Below are positions 1 to 9,355 of a DNA stretch of 64,000 bases, piece after piece. Source of the stretch: Lachnospiraceae bacterium (GTDB lineage: Bacteria; Bacillota; Clostridia; Lachnospirales; Lachnospiraceae); assembly GCA_910574185.1 (NCBI GenBank), contig CAJSZQ010000012.1, positions 49,385-113,384 on the forward strand. The letters are read 5' to 3'. Below the pieces are notes generated by a model. It was given only the letters and a program-made list of their open reading frames with translations, did not search any database and was not told where the DNA came from. Numbering within the stretch: the first letter of the stretch is position 1; the number at the start of each line of letters is the position of its first letter. The position numbers and the translations under genes are program-made.

Positions 1-166
1 AGGAGCATGTCTCTAAGCAGACAATTCAGGAGTGTTTTCATGGAATTGAAATAGCTGCTTATGCAGACTTAGGCGCGAAGGCTTTCCTGAGCGCCTTAGT
101 CTGCGTTAGCTGGTAGTTCAATGGAATGTTACTCCGTCTGCTTAGAGACATGCTCCTGATTCAATC
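1..166. repeat. Palindromic repeat, copy 1 (cut by window edge)
   Basis: First of two near-identical copies of a ~176-base element; the first bases lie outside the window. The outer arms, beginning AGGAGCATGTCTCTAAGCAG and ending with its reverse complement, form a long perfect inverted repeat. Inside is a second stem (CAGACTTAGGCGC against GCGCCTTAGTCTG, one mismatch). The similarity to copy 2 continues past the palindrome to about base 214. No open frame of note. It could be a non-autonomous mobile element (MITE-like) or a structured RNA; the sequence does not decide. Confidence 0.85.
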
Positions 167-237
167 CGCGTCCGGCAGGCGACGTCTGAACAGCAACAAT
201 CTCAGGTTGTAATTCACAGGCTGGCTGTTAAACAGCA

Positions 238-413
238 GATTGAATCAGGAGCATGTCTCTAAGCAGACAATTCAGGAGTGTTTTTCATGGAATTGAAATA
301 GCTGCTTATGCAGACTTAGGCGCGAAGGCTTTCCTGAGCGCCTTAGTCTGCGTTAGCTGGTAGTTCAATGGAATGTTACTCCGTCTGCTTAGAGACATGC
401 TCCTGATTCAATC
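238..413. repeat. Palindromic repeat, copy 2 (complete)
   Basis: Complete copy of the element seen at 1-166, starting GATTGAATCAGGAGCATGTC and ending with the reverse complement of that sequence. It lies in direct tandem with copy 1 at a period of about 246 bases and differs from it inside the palindrome by a one-base T insertion. Homology with the flank of copy 1 runs on to about 451. The whole unit can fold into one long imperfect hairpin. A 33-base piece of the same family recurs at 18534-18566. Confidence 0.85.
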
Positions 414-460
414 CGCGTCCGGCAGACAACGTCTAAACAGCAACAATCTCAAAGCTTGCA

Positions 461-501
461 GCAAACGGCGCAGGGAACTCATTTCCGCTGCGCCGCTTTG
501 C
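461..501 (-). terminator. Hairpin downstream of leuA
   Basis: Stem GCAAACGGCGCAG (461-473) against CTGCGCCGCTTTGC (488-501), with one bulged base, just after the leuA stop codon in minus-strand order. The U-run that would make it a strong intrinsic terminator is poor, so termination is inferred from position. Confidence 0.5.
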
Positions 502-511
502 AATCTCTGCT

Positions 512-2500
512 CTATTTTTGATTCCGAAACTGCACCGGAGTCATCTTGTAGGCTTTCTTAAATAATCTGTTGAAATGCTCGACGTTCTGATATCCTACCG
601 TCAGGGCGATATTTTCCACAGTCATACTGCTGCTCTTTAGCATCGCCCGCGCCTTCTTCATACGCACCTTCTTTACCAGGTCTCCAAATGTAACTCCTGA
701 CTTCTCCTTAATATACTTGGACAAATAAGGCTTCGACAAATAGAATTTTTCCGACAAGTCATCTAACGTTACGTCAATATAATTTGACTGAATATAATTC
801 ATAATCTCAATCATCCTGGCATCCTGGCAGATATCTGCCGTTTTAATTCCATCCAGCTTATTAACCGCCACAATCAGCGCCTCGATAGACGCTTTAATAA
901 TATCCGCGTCAATGCCTACGCCCCAGCAAATCTTACCCTGACATACGATTCCCACATAAGCCGCCGCTTTGGATGAGGACCCTCTGGTCAGGGAGTGCTC
1001 TTCATAAAATCTTAACTCGTAGCTAATATTAAAATACTGTTTAATTGCATTACTTACCGCATCCAGACGTCCATTTCCTGAAGCCGCCACAACTCTCTGG
1101 TCACTGCCATGCTGGATGGTTGCTTCTGCAATAATTCCATCCACCTGTTTAAAATGGCATTCATCAATTGCAAATACGCTCTTGGCATTTACGTAGTTGT
1201 CGGTAAAGATTTGATAAACCCATTCCGGCGTCAATTCCTTGTGTGCTCTGTCGGACACACCCTTTACCAGATAGCCGACCTCTTCCCTCATCTTTTCCGG
1301 CAGGTTGATTCCATATCCCTGTTTCAGAATATAATTTACGCCGCCCTTCCCGGACTGGCTGTTAATACGGATAACGTCGGAATCGTATTTTCTTCCCACA
1401 TCCTGTGGATCGATGGGAAGATAAGGAACGGTCCACATATCGCTCTTTCCTTCTTCCCGCCATGCCATTCCCTTTGCAATGGCATCCTGATGAGAACCGG
1501 AAAAAGCGGTAAACACCAGATCGCCCGCATAAGGCTGACGATCGTACACCTGCATTCTGGTAAGCCGCTCATAGGTTTCTCTGATTTTCTTCATATCGGA
1601 AAAATCCAGTTTCGGGTCTACCCCATGAGAATACATATTCATTCCCAAGGTGATAATATCTACATTACCAGTACGTTCGCCATTTCCAAATAACGTTCCC
1701 TCTATGCGGTCTGCTCCCGCAAGCACCCCAAGCTCTGCCGTCGCCACGCCGCAGCCTCTGTCGTTGTGAGGGTGCAGACAAAGAATCACATTCTCCCTGT
1801 AATTCAAATGCTTATGCACATACTCAAGCTGCGTGGCAAATACATGAGGCATTGCATTCTCAACAGTTGTCGGAATATTAATAATCGCTTTATTATCCGC
1901 TGTTGGCCGCCAAATATCCAGCACAGCATTACACACTTCTACTGCATAGTCCACCTCAGTGCCCGGAAAACTCTCTGGACTGTACTGGAAGGTAAAATTC
2001 CCCTCCGTCTCATCTGCCAGCTCTTTCAGTAACTTCGCCCCATCAACGGCAATTTGTAACACCTGCTCTTTACTCTTCTTAAATACCTGTTCCCTCTGGG
2101 CAACGGATGTGGAATTATACAGATGCACCACTGCGTGCGGCGCTCCCTTCACCGCCTCAAAGGTCTTCTTAATGATATGTTCCCTGGCCTGAGTCAGCAC
2201 CTGGACCGTCACATCATCTGGAATCATGTTTTTCTCAATCAGCGTCCGCATAAATTTGTATTCTGTCTCGGACGCCGCAGGGAATCCAACCTCTATCTCC
2301 TTAAAGCCAATGTCTACCAGGAGCTGAAAGAACTCCAGCTTCTCCTCTAAACTCATAGGCTCAATCAATGCCTGATTCCCATCTCTTAAATCCACGCTGC
2401 ACCAGATTGGAGGCGTATCAATATACTCCTTTTTCACCCAGTCATAGGTCGCCTCTGGCGGCATAAAATACTGTCTCTCATATTTGCTGCAATTGTTCAT
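512..2500 (-). CDS. leuA: 2-isopropylmalate synthase fused to a C-terminal AraC-type HTH domain
   Basis: Condenses acetyl-CoA with 2-oxoisovalerate, the first step of leucine synthesis. Residues ~1-330 are the HMGL-like barrel, with the metal/substrate motif DLRDGNQ near residue 37 and the HPHNDRGCG motif. Residues ~440-555 match the LeuA C-terminal regulatory domain. The last ~97 residues (from about 566) are an AraC/XylS DNA-binding domain with two helix-turn-helix units: [20 protein letters not shown], then the signature [20 protein letters not shown]. This is a single uninterrupted frame of about 662 residues, roughly 100 longer than usual LeuA, so the enzyme may also bind DNA; that is inference. 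An upstream TTG at 2557 or ATG at 2512 would extend it slightly. ATG 2500 is chosen because homology begins soon after it and an AAAGG lies ahead of it, though at long spacing. Confidence 0.9.
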   Translation of the reverse strand: MNNCSKYERQYFMPPEATYDWVKKEYIDTPPIWCSVDLRDGNQALIEPMSLEEKLEFFQLLVDIGFKEIEVGFPAASETEYKFMRTLIEKNMIPDDVTVQVLTQAREHIIKKTFEAVKGAPHAVVHLYNSTSVAQREQVFKKSKEQVLQIAVDGAKLLKELADETEGNFTFQYSPESFPGTEVDYAVEVCNAVLDIWRPTADNKAIINIPTTVENAMPHVFATQLEYVHKHLNYRENVILCLHPHNDRGCGVATAELGVLAGADRIEGTLFGNGERTGNVDIITLGMNMYSHGVDPKLDFSDMKKIRETYERLTRMQVYDRQPYAGDLVFTAFSGSHQDAIAKGMAWREEGKSDMWTVPYLPIDPQDVGRKYDSDVIRINSQSGKGGVNYILKQGYGINLPEKMREEVGYLVKGVSDRAHKELTPEWVYQIFTDNYVNAKSVFAIDECHFKQVDGIIAEATIQHGSDQRVVAASGNGRLDAVSNAIKQYFNISYELRFYEEHSLTRGSSSKAAAYVGIVCQGKICWGVGIDADIIKASIEALIVAVNKLDGIKTADICQDARMIEIMNYIQSNYIDVTLDDLSEKFYLSKPYLSKYIKEKSGVTFGDLVKKVRMKKARAMLKSSSMTVENIALTVGYQNVEHFNRLFKKAYKMTPVQFRNQK

Positions 2501-2634
2501 ATTGTCGTCCATCCTTTCTATCTCTGCTCTTCCTGCTTCTATGTATTCGGAAGCCAAATTTCAGCAATCATAAAAAATTATCAATTTCTTTGCTTTATTT
2601 TATCCTTTCCTATACTATCATGAGATTCAAAAAA

Positions 2635-2663
2635 AGAAAAGTGATGTTTTTAATCACTTTTCT
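2635..2663 (-). terminator. Intrinsic terminator after the D,D-carboxypeptidase gene
   Basis: Perfect 11-base stem AGAAAAGTGAT / ATCACTTTTCT with a seven-base loop. On the minus strand it is followed by a run of T. The stem includes the stop codon of the upstream carboxypeptidase gene. Confidence 0.85.
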
Positions 2664-4090
2664 TGATTTATTTTAATATATTCTTTTATTATCCGCCTGA
2701 TACACCATCTGAAATCTCTTTTTCCCACATCATTCGCCGTTACAAGATTCCATTTTCCAATTGATTCTCCCTCCAGCGTAAGAGAAATCTCCCCGATTAC
2801 TTCATCCTTTTTAACCGGCGCATCCATCTGCTCTTCACATCGGACAGACAGCTCAGCCTGCTCATCCTCTCTCACCAGATAAATCCATTCTTCCGGCGCA
2901 TTTTCAATCCTCACTCCCACTGTAGACGCTCCGCTCAAATGCCTCTTATTCGGAATTCCTTCCTCCACCGGAATATCGGGAAATGTCTGTTCTTCCCACA
3001 GATTGCGGCAACTGTAATTCTCCAGTCCATATTCCATCAGCGCTCTGGTATCCGACCACTTATAATTCTTATTATTCGGCCATCCACATGCAAGAAGCGC
3101 AACAATAAATACTCTGCCGTCCCGCTCTAACGCGCCCACATAACAGTATCCTGCATCCCCGGTAAATCCCGTCTTACCAGACAGCGCCCCTTCCATCATA
3201 GACAAAAAGGCATTGTGGTTATTGCAGGTAAAATTCCTGCTCCCGGAAATATCCTGAAAGCTGTGGCTTTTCGTTCCGGTAATCTGAAGAAATTCCTCAC
3301 GCCTATCGGATTCACGAATACAGTACCGCATAATCAGCGCCAGCTCTTTTGCCGTAGTAGAATGAACCCCCGTATCGTCAACCGCATCCAGTCCATTCGG
3401 CGATATAAAGTAAGTAGACTCACAGCCAAGTTCCTTTGCTTTTGCATTCATAAGCTTAGCAAAGCCTTCTACGCTTCCTCCTACATGCTCTGCAATCACA
3501 ACCGCGCTGTCATTGTGGGATTCCAGCATCAGAGAATACAGCAAATCCTTTAAGTAATACTGCTCCTCAGTCCTGACTCCGAGATGGACCTTCGGCTGCC
3601 TTGCCGCATATTCGGAAACCTCTGCAATCTCAGCGTCCCCCTGCATATGCTCCAGAGCTATGATACAGGTCATAATCTTCGTAGTACTTGCCATGGGCCT
3701 TGGCACATCCGCTTCTTTCCCATAGAGAACTCTTCCGCTGTCCCCATCCATCAGCACCGCCGACCGGGCGTAGAGCTGCCCCTGAAACCCTGCATCCTGA
3801 GACGTCTCTATCGCTTCCGACTGTGTAGATTCTATCTCCTCTGTCTTGGCCTTTTCTGTCTCTGATGCCTTTCCAAATGCTGTCCCTTCCTCTTTTTCTG
3901 AGCCTGCCGCCTTTGTATCCCCTGTCTCCTCTGCATTTGCATATTCTGTCTGCTCTTCTTTTGCATATACAGAGATTGCAGTATGTCTGCCCGGACAGCA
4001 GCCAAATAGAACCAAAACTATGTAGATACTGAAAAGCCCTCTGATTTTCCTCGTAAATCTCCGGATATTTTTCTTTTCTCTCTCTTTCAT
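2654..4090 (-). CDS. D-alanyl-D-alanine carboxypeptidase (PBP5 family, S11 peptidase)
   Basis: Trims the terminal D-alanine from peptidoglycan stem peptides outside the cell membrane. The three active-site motifs of the family are present: STTK (SxxK) near residue 135, SHN (SxN) near 198 and KTG near 300. The N-terminus is a basic stretch plus a hydrophobic segment (signal peptide or anchor), then an acidic low-complexity linker of ~60 residues before the catalytic domain. The C-terminal ~100 residues fit the PBP5 beta domain. An alternative ATG at 4147 lies three bases after the scpB stop but has no good ribosome site; 4090 puts the signal peptide at the front. Probably cotranscribed with scpA-scpB. 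Confidence 0.88.
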   Translation of the reverse strand: MKEREKKNIRRFTRKIRGLFSIYIVLVLFGCCPGRHTAISVYAKEEQTEYANAEETGDTKAAGSEKEEGTAFGKASETEKAKTEEIESTQSEAIETSQDAGFQGQLYARSAVLMDGDSGRVLYGKEADVPRPMASTTKIMTCIIALEHMQGDAEIAEVSEYAARQPKVHLGVRTEEQYYLKDLLYSLMLESHNDSAVVIAEHVGGSVEGFAKLMNAKAKELGCESTYFISPNGLDAVDDTGVHSTTAKELALIMRYCIRESDRREEFLQITGTKSHSFQDISGSRNFTCNNHNAFLSMMEGALSGKTGFTGDAGYCYVGALERDGRVFIVALLACGWPNNKNYKWSDTRALMEYGLENYSCRNLWEEQTFPDIPVEEGIPNKRHLSGASTVGVRIENAPEEWIYLVREDEQAELSVRCEEQMDAPVKKDEVIGEISLTLEGESIGKWNLVTANDVGKRDFRWCIRRIIKEYIKINQEK

Positions 4091-4150
4091 ACAGAACCCT
4101 ATCCCAAGGAAGTTATTTAAAATGTATGAAGCCAGAGACTCTTCCATGCG

Positions 4151-4720
4151 TTAAATATTCAATTTCAATTGTGCTTCTTCTTCAGCCTCTGTCTTGAAAT
4201 TCTCAATCTGCTCCTGATTCATACTGGGAAGCTCTTCGAGCGACTGGATACTGAATCTCCTTAAAAACTCTTCTGTCGTACCGAACAGAATCGGTTTACC
4301 CGGCGCGTCCATTCGCCCTACCTCGCAGACTAGATTGTATTCCACCAGACGGTTCACCGCATGATCGGACTTGACTCCCCGTATTTTCTCAACCTCTAAC
4401 TTGGTCACCGGCTGTTTATACGCGATAATCGACAGCGTCTCAAGCTGAACGTCTGTCAGCACATATTTTCTGGGCTGCTTCGCTATCCGAATCAGATACT
4501 CGTACATATCCGTTTTTGTGCACATCTGAAAAGAATCTTCCAGTTCTATAATACGCACGCCTCTCTCAGAAGTATTCAGCCTGTCCATCATATTATGTAT
4601 TACTTTTCGTGTCGTATCCTCGTCATGTCCAACTGCCAGCGCAATCTTCGACAATTCTACCGATTCCCCCATGGTAAAAAGAATTGCCTCTATAATCCCT
4701 TCTAATTTCCTGACTTCCAC
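4151..4720 (-). CDS. scpB: Segregation and condensation protein B
   Basis: Winged-helix partner of the SMC-ScpA-ScpB condensin that compacts and segregates the chromosome. The 189-residue length and the conserved core (LSIIAYKQPVTKLEVEKIRG near residues 95-115, and PGKPILFGTTEEFLRRF) are diagnostic. It starts six bases after the scpA stop codon, the usual gene order, so ScpA and ScpB are made from one message. Confidence 0.96.
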   Translation of the reverse strand: MEVRKLEGIIEAILFTMGESVELSKIALAVGHDEDTTRKVIHNMMDRLNTSERGVRIIELEDSFQMCTKTDMYEYLIRIAKQPRKYVLTDVQLETLSIIAYKQPVTKLEVEKIRGVKSDHAVNRLVEYNLVCEVGRMDAPGKPILFGTTEEFLRRFSIQSLEELPSMNQEQIENFKTEAEEEAQLKLNI

Positions 4721-4726
4721 GTTATA

Positions 4727-5482
4727 CTACCTTTCTTTCTCCATCTGGGACGTAATCAAAATATCGTCAAACGGTTGCTCCTGCTCGATTACAATCTGGC
4801 CGGATTTCATCATTTCCAGAATTGCCAAAAATGTAACTACTATCTGGATTCTGGAACTCTGTTTTGTGATGAGCTCCCGAAAACTGAACTTTTTATGCTT
4901 TACGGCGTATTCCTCCACCTGAATCAGCTTTTCCGATACAGTTACCTCTTCCTTTTCTATCTTTCCAAACTGACTTCTAATCTGGTCGATTTTATCAGTC
5001 TGTTTCCTCATCACATCCAGAAAAATACTCTGCAGTCTGCCAAGCGTAAGATCACGAAGCAGCTCGTCCAAATCCACTGGTTCCACATAGTCAGCCACCT
5101 CGTCCGGAATATTCTGCTTCCGGTACATGATGCGGTCGCTGTCCACCTGGCGGTCTTTCAGCTCATAAGACATATATTTGTACATTTTATACTGGAGCAG
5201 TTGTTCTACCAATTCCTGTCTGGGGTCCTCCTCCTCCCCATCCTCGTTCACTTCTTTGGGAAGGAGCATCCTGCATTTAATGTCAAGAAGCGTTGCTGCC
5301 ATGAGGAGAAATTCACTCATCACATTCAAATCACTCTGCTCCATTGCCTCGATATATTCCATATACTGACTGGTTATCTCCACAATCGGAATATCGTAAA
5401 TATCAATCTTATTCTTATCTATCAAATGCAAAAGCAGGTCGAGCGGCCCCTCAAACACCTGAAGCTTTACCGGAATTCCCAT
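4727..5482 (-). CDS. scpA: Segregation and condensation protein A
   Basis: Kleisin subunit that bridges the SMC heads. 251 residues with the conserved N-terminus (PVKLQVFEGPLDLLLHLIDK) and the terminal winged-helix segment ending in FDDILITSQ. Followed directly by scpB. Confidence 0.97.
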   Translation of the reverse strand: MGIPVKLQVFEGPLDLLLHLIDKNKIDIYDIPIVEITSQYMEYIEAMEQSDLNVMSEFLLMAATLLDIKCRMLLPKEVNEDGEEEDPRQELVEQLLQYKMYKYMSYELKDRQVDSDRIMYRKQNIPDEVADYVEPVDLDELLRDLTLGRLQSIFLDVMRKQTDKIDQIRSQFGKIEKEEVTVSEKLIQVEEYAVKHKKFSFRELITKQSSRIQIVVTFLAILEMMKSGQIVIEQEQPFDDILITSQMEKER

Positions 5483-5558
5483 GTTGTTCCTCTCTTTATC
5501 AAACTAGCCAATCTATTATACTTGATTTTTTACCCTTGCACAAGAAGATATTTTGCAT

Positions 5559-6467
5559 TCAAACTACTTCTGATTTAACCGGATTTAAAGTTACCGCAAC
5601 CACTTCCGCAGGATTAAACAGACGAATATTCACCGTATGAGTCCCAAGCCCCCGGCTCACAATGCCTATCCGCTTCCCTTTCCGATGAAGTCCGCCGGAA
5701 TATTTTGGAAATAATTTTGCCTGCGGCGTAATCAGTCCGCCGAACTTTGGAATCCCGATAACTCCTCCATGAAGATGTCCTGACAACACCAAATCCGCCC
5801 CCCATTTTACATAGGCGTCAAAATAAACCGGACTATGAGCAAGCAATATCTGATACCTGCCCCTAACGGCTTTTCCCAGTCTTTCTTTTATATCGGCGCT
5901 CTCAAGGTTCCTGGAATGAAAATGTGCATAACACGCAAGAGGAATTTCCAGACCGCTGATTGCGGCCGGAATCCCCTTCATATCACAGTCCTCTGTCTCA
6001 TTCGCCAGCACATGAACCCCGAAAGACTCAGCTTTTCTTATATATCTCTCGTAACGTCCCTGATACTCCTCCGGCTTCATGCGCATCCGCTGCTCATGAT
6101 TGCCATTTGCCAGATACACCGGACAAATCTTTACCAGCCTCTGAAGGAGGCCAAGCGCTGTCCGTTCTGTAGACTCATTGTTTCTGGTCAGCAAATCGCC
6201 CCCTATCAGAATATAATCCGGCCTTTCCTTTGCAATCGCCGCAATCAGCTCCTGATTCCGCTTCCCATACTGCTTTCCATGTAAATCTGAAAGAAATATC
6301 AGCTTAACCGCTTCTCCCTTTTCCGTTTTATATGGTAATTGAATCCGAAATCGTCTGATTACAAAGCCCTGGAGTTCCCTCCATATCTCAAGTATCAGCG
6401 AGAACAAGCCGACTCCCGCTAATACTGCCAGTTTTTCCTTCCATGTTTTTCTATCTGCTCTTCTCAT
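5559..6467 (-). CDS. Membrane-anchored metallophosphoesterase (YkuE/YaeI type)
   Basis: Calcineurin-like phosphoesterase. The two-metal motifs are visible in order: FLSDLHG, GGDLLTRN, ANGNHEQ and SGHLHGG. A hydrophobic segment near residue 15-30 (LAVLAGVGLFSLILEIW) would anchor it. The family acts on membrane-associated phosphoester substrates such as UDP-diacylglucosamine-like lipids, but the substrate here is unknown. The start is placed at the ATG after AAAGAGGAAG; an upstream ATG at 6551 is possible but less well served. Confidence 0.88.
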   Translation of the reverse strand: MRRADRKTWKEKLAVLAGVGLFSLILEIWRELQGFVIRRFRIQLPYKTEKGEAVKLIFLSDLHGKQYGKRNQELIAAIAKERPDYILIGGDLLTRNNESTERTALGLLQRLVKICPVYLANGNHEQRMRMKPEEYQGRYERYIRKAESFGVHVLANETEDCDMKGIPAAISGLEIPLACYAHFHSRNLESADIKERLGKAVRGRYQILLAHSPVYFDAYVKWGADLVLSGHLHGGVIGIPKFGGLITPQAKLFPKYSGGLHRKGKRIGIVSRGLGTHTVNIRLFNPAEVVAVTLNPVKSEVV

Positions 6468-6569
6468 ATCTTCCTCTTTCCACCCCTGATAGATATCCTT
6501 AAACTTAAAGTGTACATTTATTAGACTACCACTCTTTTTCCGGTTAAGCAAGCGGCGTATGAACCAGAC

Positions 6570-7355
6570 CTACATAAAGAACTTCTCCAGCGCTGTTTCC
6601 AGCGCATTCCTATACTTCATCTTCCCCACGCTCTCCGTCGCGACAATATCCGCCCTTCCGATTTCTTTTCCGTCCAGATAGTAAACCATTTCACCGGTTT
6701 TATCCCCTTCCTTAACAGGCGCTTTCAAGTCTTTTTTTAGCTCTGGCTTCTTCTTAATCTGCGTCAAATCTGCTCCAACCGTATCTATGTACTGAAAATT
6801 CCCTGCCTGTTTAACCGATACCTCTGCTTTCATTCCTTTTTCCACTTTCACAGGCTTAATCGCTTCCAGCCCCTCGTCCATGTACTTCATACATTTTCCA
6901 AAGCCATAATTCAGAAGCGTCGTTGCATCTGCAAATCGGGACTTGGAATCCTTCGCCCCCATAATTACCGCAATCATTTCCATTTGATTCTTCTCGGCGG
7001 TGGCTGACACACAGAATCCTGCATCCGCGGTGGAGCCTGTTTTTAACCCTGTCGCATACTGATACTGCCGGATTAGCTTGTTGGTGTTGGTAAGACCAAA
7101 TTCACTGCTCCCCTTTCTGGTAGTATGGGTAATATTCTCCATCCAGATAGTAACATAATCGTGCACCTGTGGGTATTTGGTCAGTAATTCCCGGGACATC
7201 GCCGCAATATCTCTGGCCGTAGTCACATGCCCCTCTGTATCCAGTCCGTTGCAGTTCACAAAATTCGTATTCTCCATTCCAAGCCCTCTGGCCCGCTCGT
7301 TCATCTGATTGACAAACTCTTCCTCGCTGCCGCAGACAAATTCAGCCATCGCCAC
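6570..7355 (-). pseudogene. D,D-carboxypeptidase, 3' part of a gene split by a mobile element
   Basis: Carries the C-terminal 261 residues of a PBP5-type carboxypeptidase: the rest of the catalytic domain with the KTG motif (KTGSTADAGFC) and the beta domain. It lacks a promoter, signal peptide and the SxxK nucleophile. Its first codon is GTG within the 15-base att core. The N-terminal half lies 11.3 kb away at 18649-19254 in the same orientation. Joining the two at the shared core gives one in-frame protein of 446 residues with SVTK at 120-123, SAN at 180-182 and KTG at 290-292. As it stands this half should not be expressed as an enzyme. Confidence 0.93.
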
Positions 7356-7367
7356 ACAGGCGTCGTT
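7353..7367 (-). other. Attachment site attL (15-base core)
   Basis: CACACAGGCGTCGTT, identical to 18697-18711. Read on the minus strand it encodes Asn-Asp-Ala-Cys-Val, the Asn being the third residue of the SxN active-site motif. The bases inside the element (TAAAAAAAGCAGACGCCT) mirror those inside attR. Confidence 0.92.
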
Positions 7368-7507
7368 TAAAAAAAGCAGACGCCTGATATTTATCCATTT
7401 GTATCATTCGTCCGCATCCATCTGCCGCTGCAAGTTGTCTATTTTCTCCATTTGTACATGCAGTTCTTCGCTCTTTCTGCTTATATATGAAGTTTCATAT
7501 CTTCCGC

Positions 7508-9097
7508 CTATGGATTTCTGAATTTATAAAATATACGGGCAGAACCATCCTCCTGTACTTCAATCCTGTCAATCAGCTCCAGAACCATTTCTCTTGTCAG
7601 TTTATCCACATGAATATAATCCCGAAAACTTTCCGCCCATGCATCATATTCACAGGCCCTGCTGTTCTCTTCCTTCCGCCTCTCCTCCAGGCGCTTACGT
7701 TTGTCCTTCAACCCTTGAATATCCGCTTCATATTCCTTCGCATAAGACAGATATTCCTCCTTGGAAATCACATCATCCAGATAGCTTTGATAAGTCTTTT
7801 TCCTGTATCCTTCCAGTCGCCCGATTTCCTTTTCCAGACGAGCCGCCTGCAATTTGTAATTCTTCCCGGTATCTCCGCTATTCGGTATCCCGCCCAGATA
7901 ACGAATATCTTCAGGAGTCAACAGCTTCCTGGCTTCCTCCTGAATCGAGCGAAGTACCGCTTCCTGAAGCCGCCCGTCATTGACGGCATGACGGGAGCAC
8001 TCCCTTTTCCCCAGCGTTTTGTATGTCTTGCAGCAATACCCGATAAACTTGCGCTCCCCTCGGCGCTCGTACATCCTCACCATAGCATGTTTGCACTCGG
8101 CGCAGAATAACACGCCGGAAAATACCGACGCAGCGACGCAGCTCTTTACTTCCTTTACACGCAGCTTTTGCCTTTCCTGTACTTTTTGAAAGGCAGCCTG
8201 ATCTATCACCGGCTCATGCATACCCGCTGCCCGAATCCATTCCTCTTTTGGCTGCCGGATATGTTTCTTATCCTTGTAAGACAAATTACGGAACTTATTC
8301 TGTACCACCGTTCCAATATAAACTTCATTATTCAGTATCGTATGTATCGTCTGATAAGACCAGCTTTTCGTGTTTTCCATCTCATTAGGATTATGATAAT
8401 TCATACCAAGGATTTCTCTCTTATAAACAGAGGGAATCGGTATTCCTTCTTCTGTAAGAATCCTTCCGATTTTTGCCTTCCCATATCCCTTGAGATAAAG
8501 TTGATAAATCCTCCTCACCACTCCTGCGGCATACTCATCCACAATCAAGTGATTATGATTCTCCGGATCTTTCACATAGCCATAAGGACAGGAGGCTCCC
8601 AAATACTGCCCTTCCTTCATCTTAGCCCGGAAAGCGCTTCGGATATTCTGAGATAAATCTTCGCAGTACCACTCGTTTACCAGCCCGTTAATCTGCCTTG
8701 ACTTCTTATTTCCCCTATTAAATGTGTCCGCCCCGTCAACCACGCCGATAAAACGAATCCCGAGATTCGGAAAATCCCTGTGCAGGTATTTCTCCACATG
8801 CTCCATATTCCGGGAAAATCTGGACTGGGACTTGGCAATTACGATATTGAATCTCCCCAGCTTCGCATCTGTAAGCATTCTTTCAAAATCAGGTCTTGTA
8901 TCATAAAGCCCGCTTTCGTCATCGTCAGAATATACCTCCGCAATCTGATAATCATGCTGCAGAGCGTAATCTGTCAGCAAAAGCCTCTGATTCTGAATGC
9001 TGGCGCTGTCGTCCCCCTTTGTCAGTTTATCCTTGTCTTCCTTCGACAGGCGCAGATACAACGCCGCTCTATTTTTCTCTCCCACAGCCGTCTCCAT
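7508..9097 (-). CDS. Large serine recombinase (site-specific integrase)
   Basis: About 529 residues in the large-serine-integrase order: N-terminal resolvase domain with the catalytic serine in YLRLS (residue ~18) and the Arg motif SQSRFSRN; a Recombinase domain from about 165; a zinc ribbon near 330-375 (CAEC, then CCKTYKTLGKREC); and a long coiled coil near 400-480. It is complete and presumably active. Its stop codon lies 140 bases from attL, the usual place for an integrase, so it is the likely enzyme for integration and excision here. No separate excisionase (RDF) was recognised. The start is the ATG preceded by TGGAG; an ATG at 9118 would add seven residues. Confidence 0.94.
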   Translation of the reverse strand: METAVGEKNRAALYLRLSKEDKDKLTKGDDSASIQNQRLLLTDYALQHDYQIAEVYSDDDESGLYDTRPDFERMLTDAKLGRFNIVIAKSQSRFSRNMEHVEKYLHRDFPNLGIRFIGVVDGADTFNRGNKKSRQINGLVNEWYCEDLSQNIRSAFRAKMKEGQYLGASCPYGYVKDPENHNHLIVDEYAAGVVRRIYQLYLKGYGKAKIGRILTEEGIPIPSVYKREILGMNYHNPNEMENTKSWSYQTIHTILNNEVYIGTVVQNKFRNLSYKDKKHIRQPKEEWIRAAGMHEPVIDQAAFQKVQERQKLRVKEVKSCVAASVFSGVLFCAECKHAMVRMYERRGERKFIGYCCKTYKTLGKRECSRHAVNDGRLQEAVLRSIQEEARKLLTPEDIRYLGGIPNSGDTGKNYKLQAARLEKEIGRLEGYRKKTYQSYLDDVISKEEYLSYAKEYEADIQGLKDKRKRLEERRKEENSRACEYDAWAESFRDYIHVDKLTREMVLELIDRIEVQEDGSARIFYKFRNP

Positions 9098-9144
9098 CCT
9101 ATAATCTCCACAAATCATACTTATTAAACCTCTTTATTTAATAA

Positions 9145-9283
9145 GATATACCCTCCGGGCACACCTAATGGACATACAGCCGTTTCACAAGGTATACCCA
9201 AGGGCACCCCATTATGGCCATTCGGCCGTTTCACAAGGTATACCTTCCAGGTATCCCATTATGGCCATCCGGCCGTTTCACAA
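9145..9283. repeat. Three tandem ~46-base repeats
   Basis: Units at 9145-9190, 9191-9236 and 9237-9283, with a truncated fourth start at 9284. Each begins with G(G/A)TATAC and ends with CCGTTTCACAA; the later two contain CCATTATGGCCAT. The GGTATACC motif is itself a perfect palindrome. They fill most of the gap between the recombinase and the HD gene. The units abut with no unique spacers, so this is not a CRISPR array. Function unknown; a related pair may lie at 18380-18443. Confidence 0.8.
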
Positions 9284-9355
9284 GGTATACTTATTGGACA
9301 GCATATTTTCTCTACAGTCTATGCCGACGCCAGACGCCTGATTCTTCTTCCCTCT

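Noticed and set aside
9145..9283. CRISPR array
   Set aside because: The units abut directly with no unique spacers, and there is no leader or cas gene.
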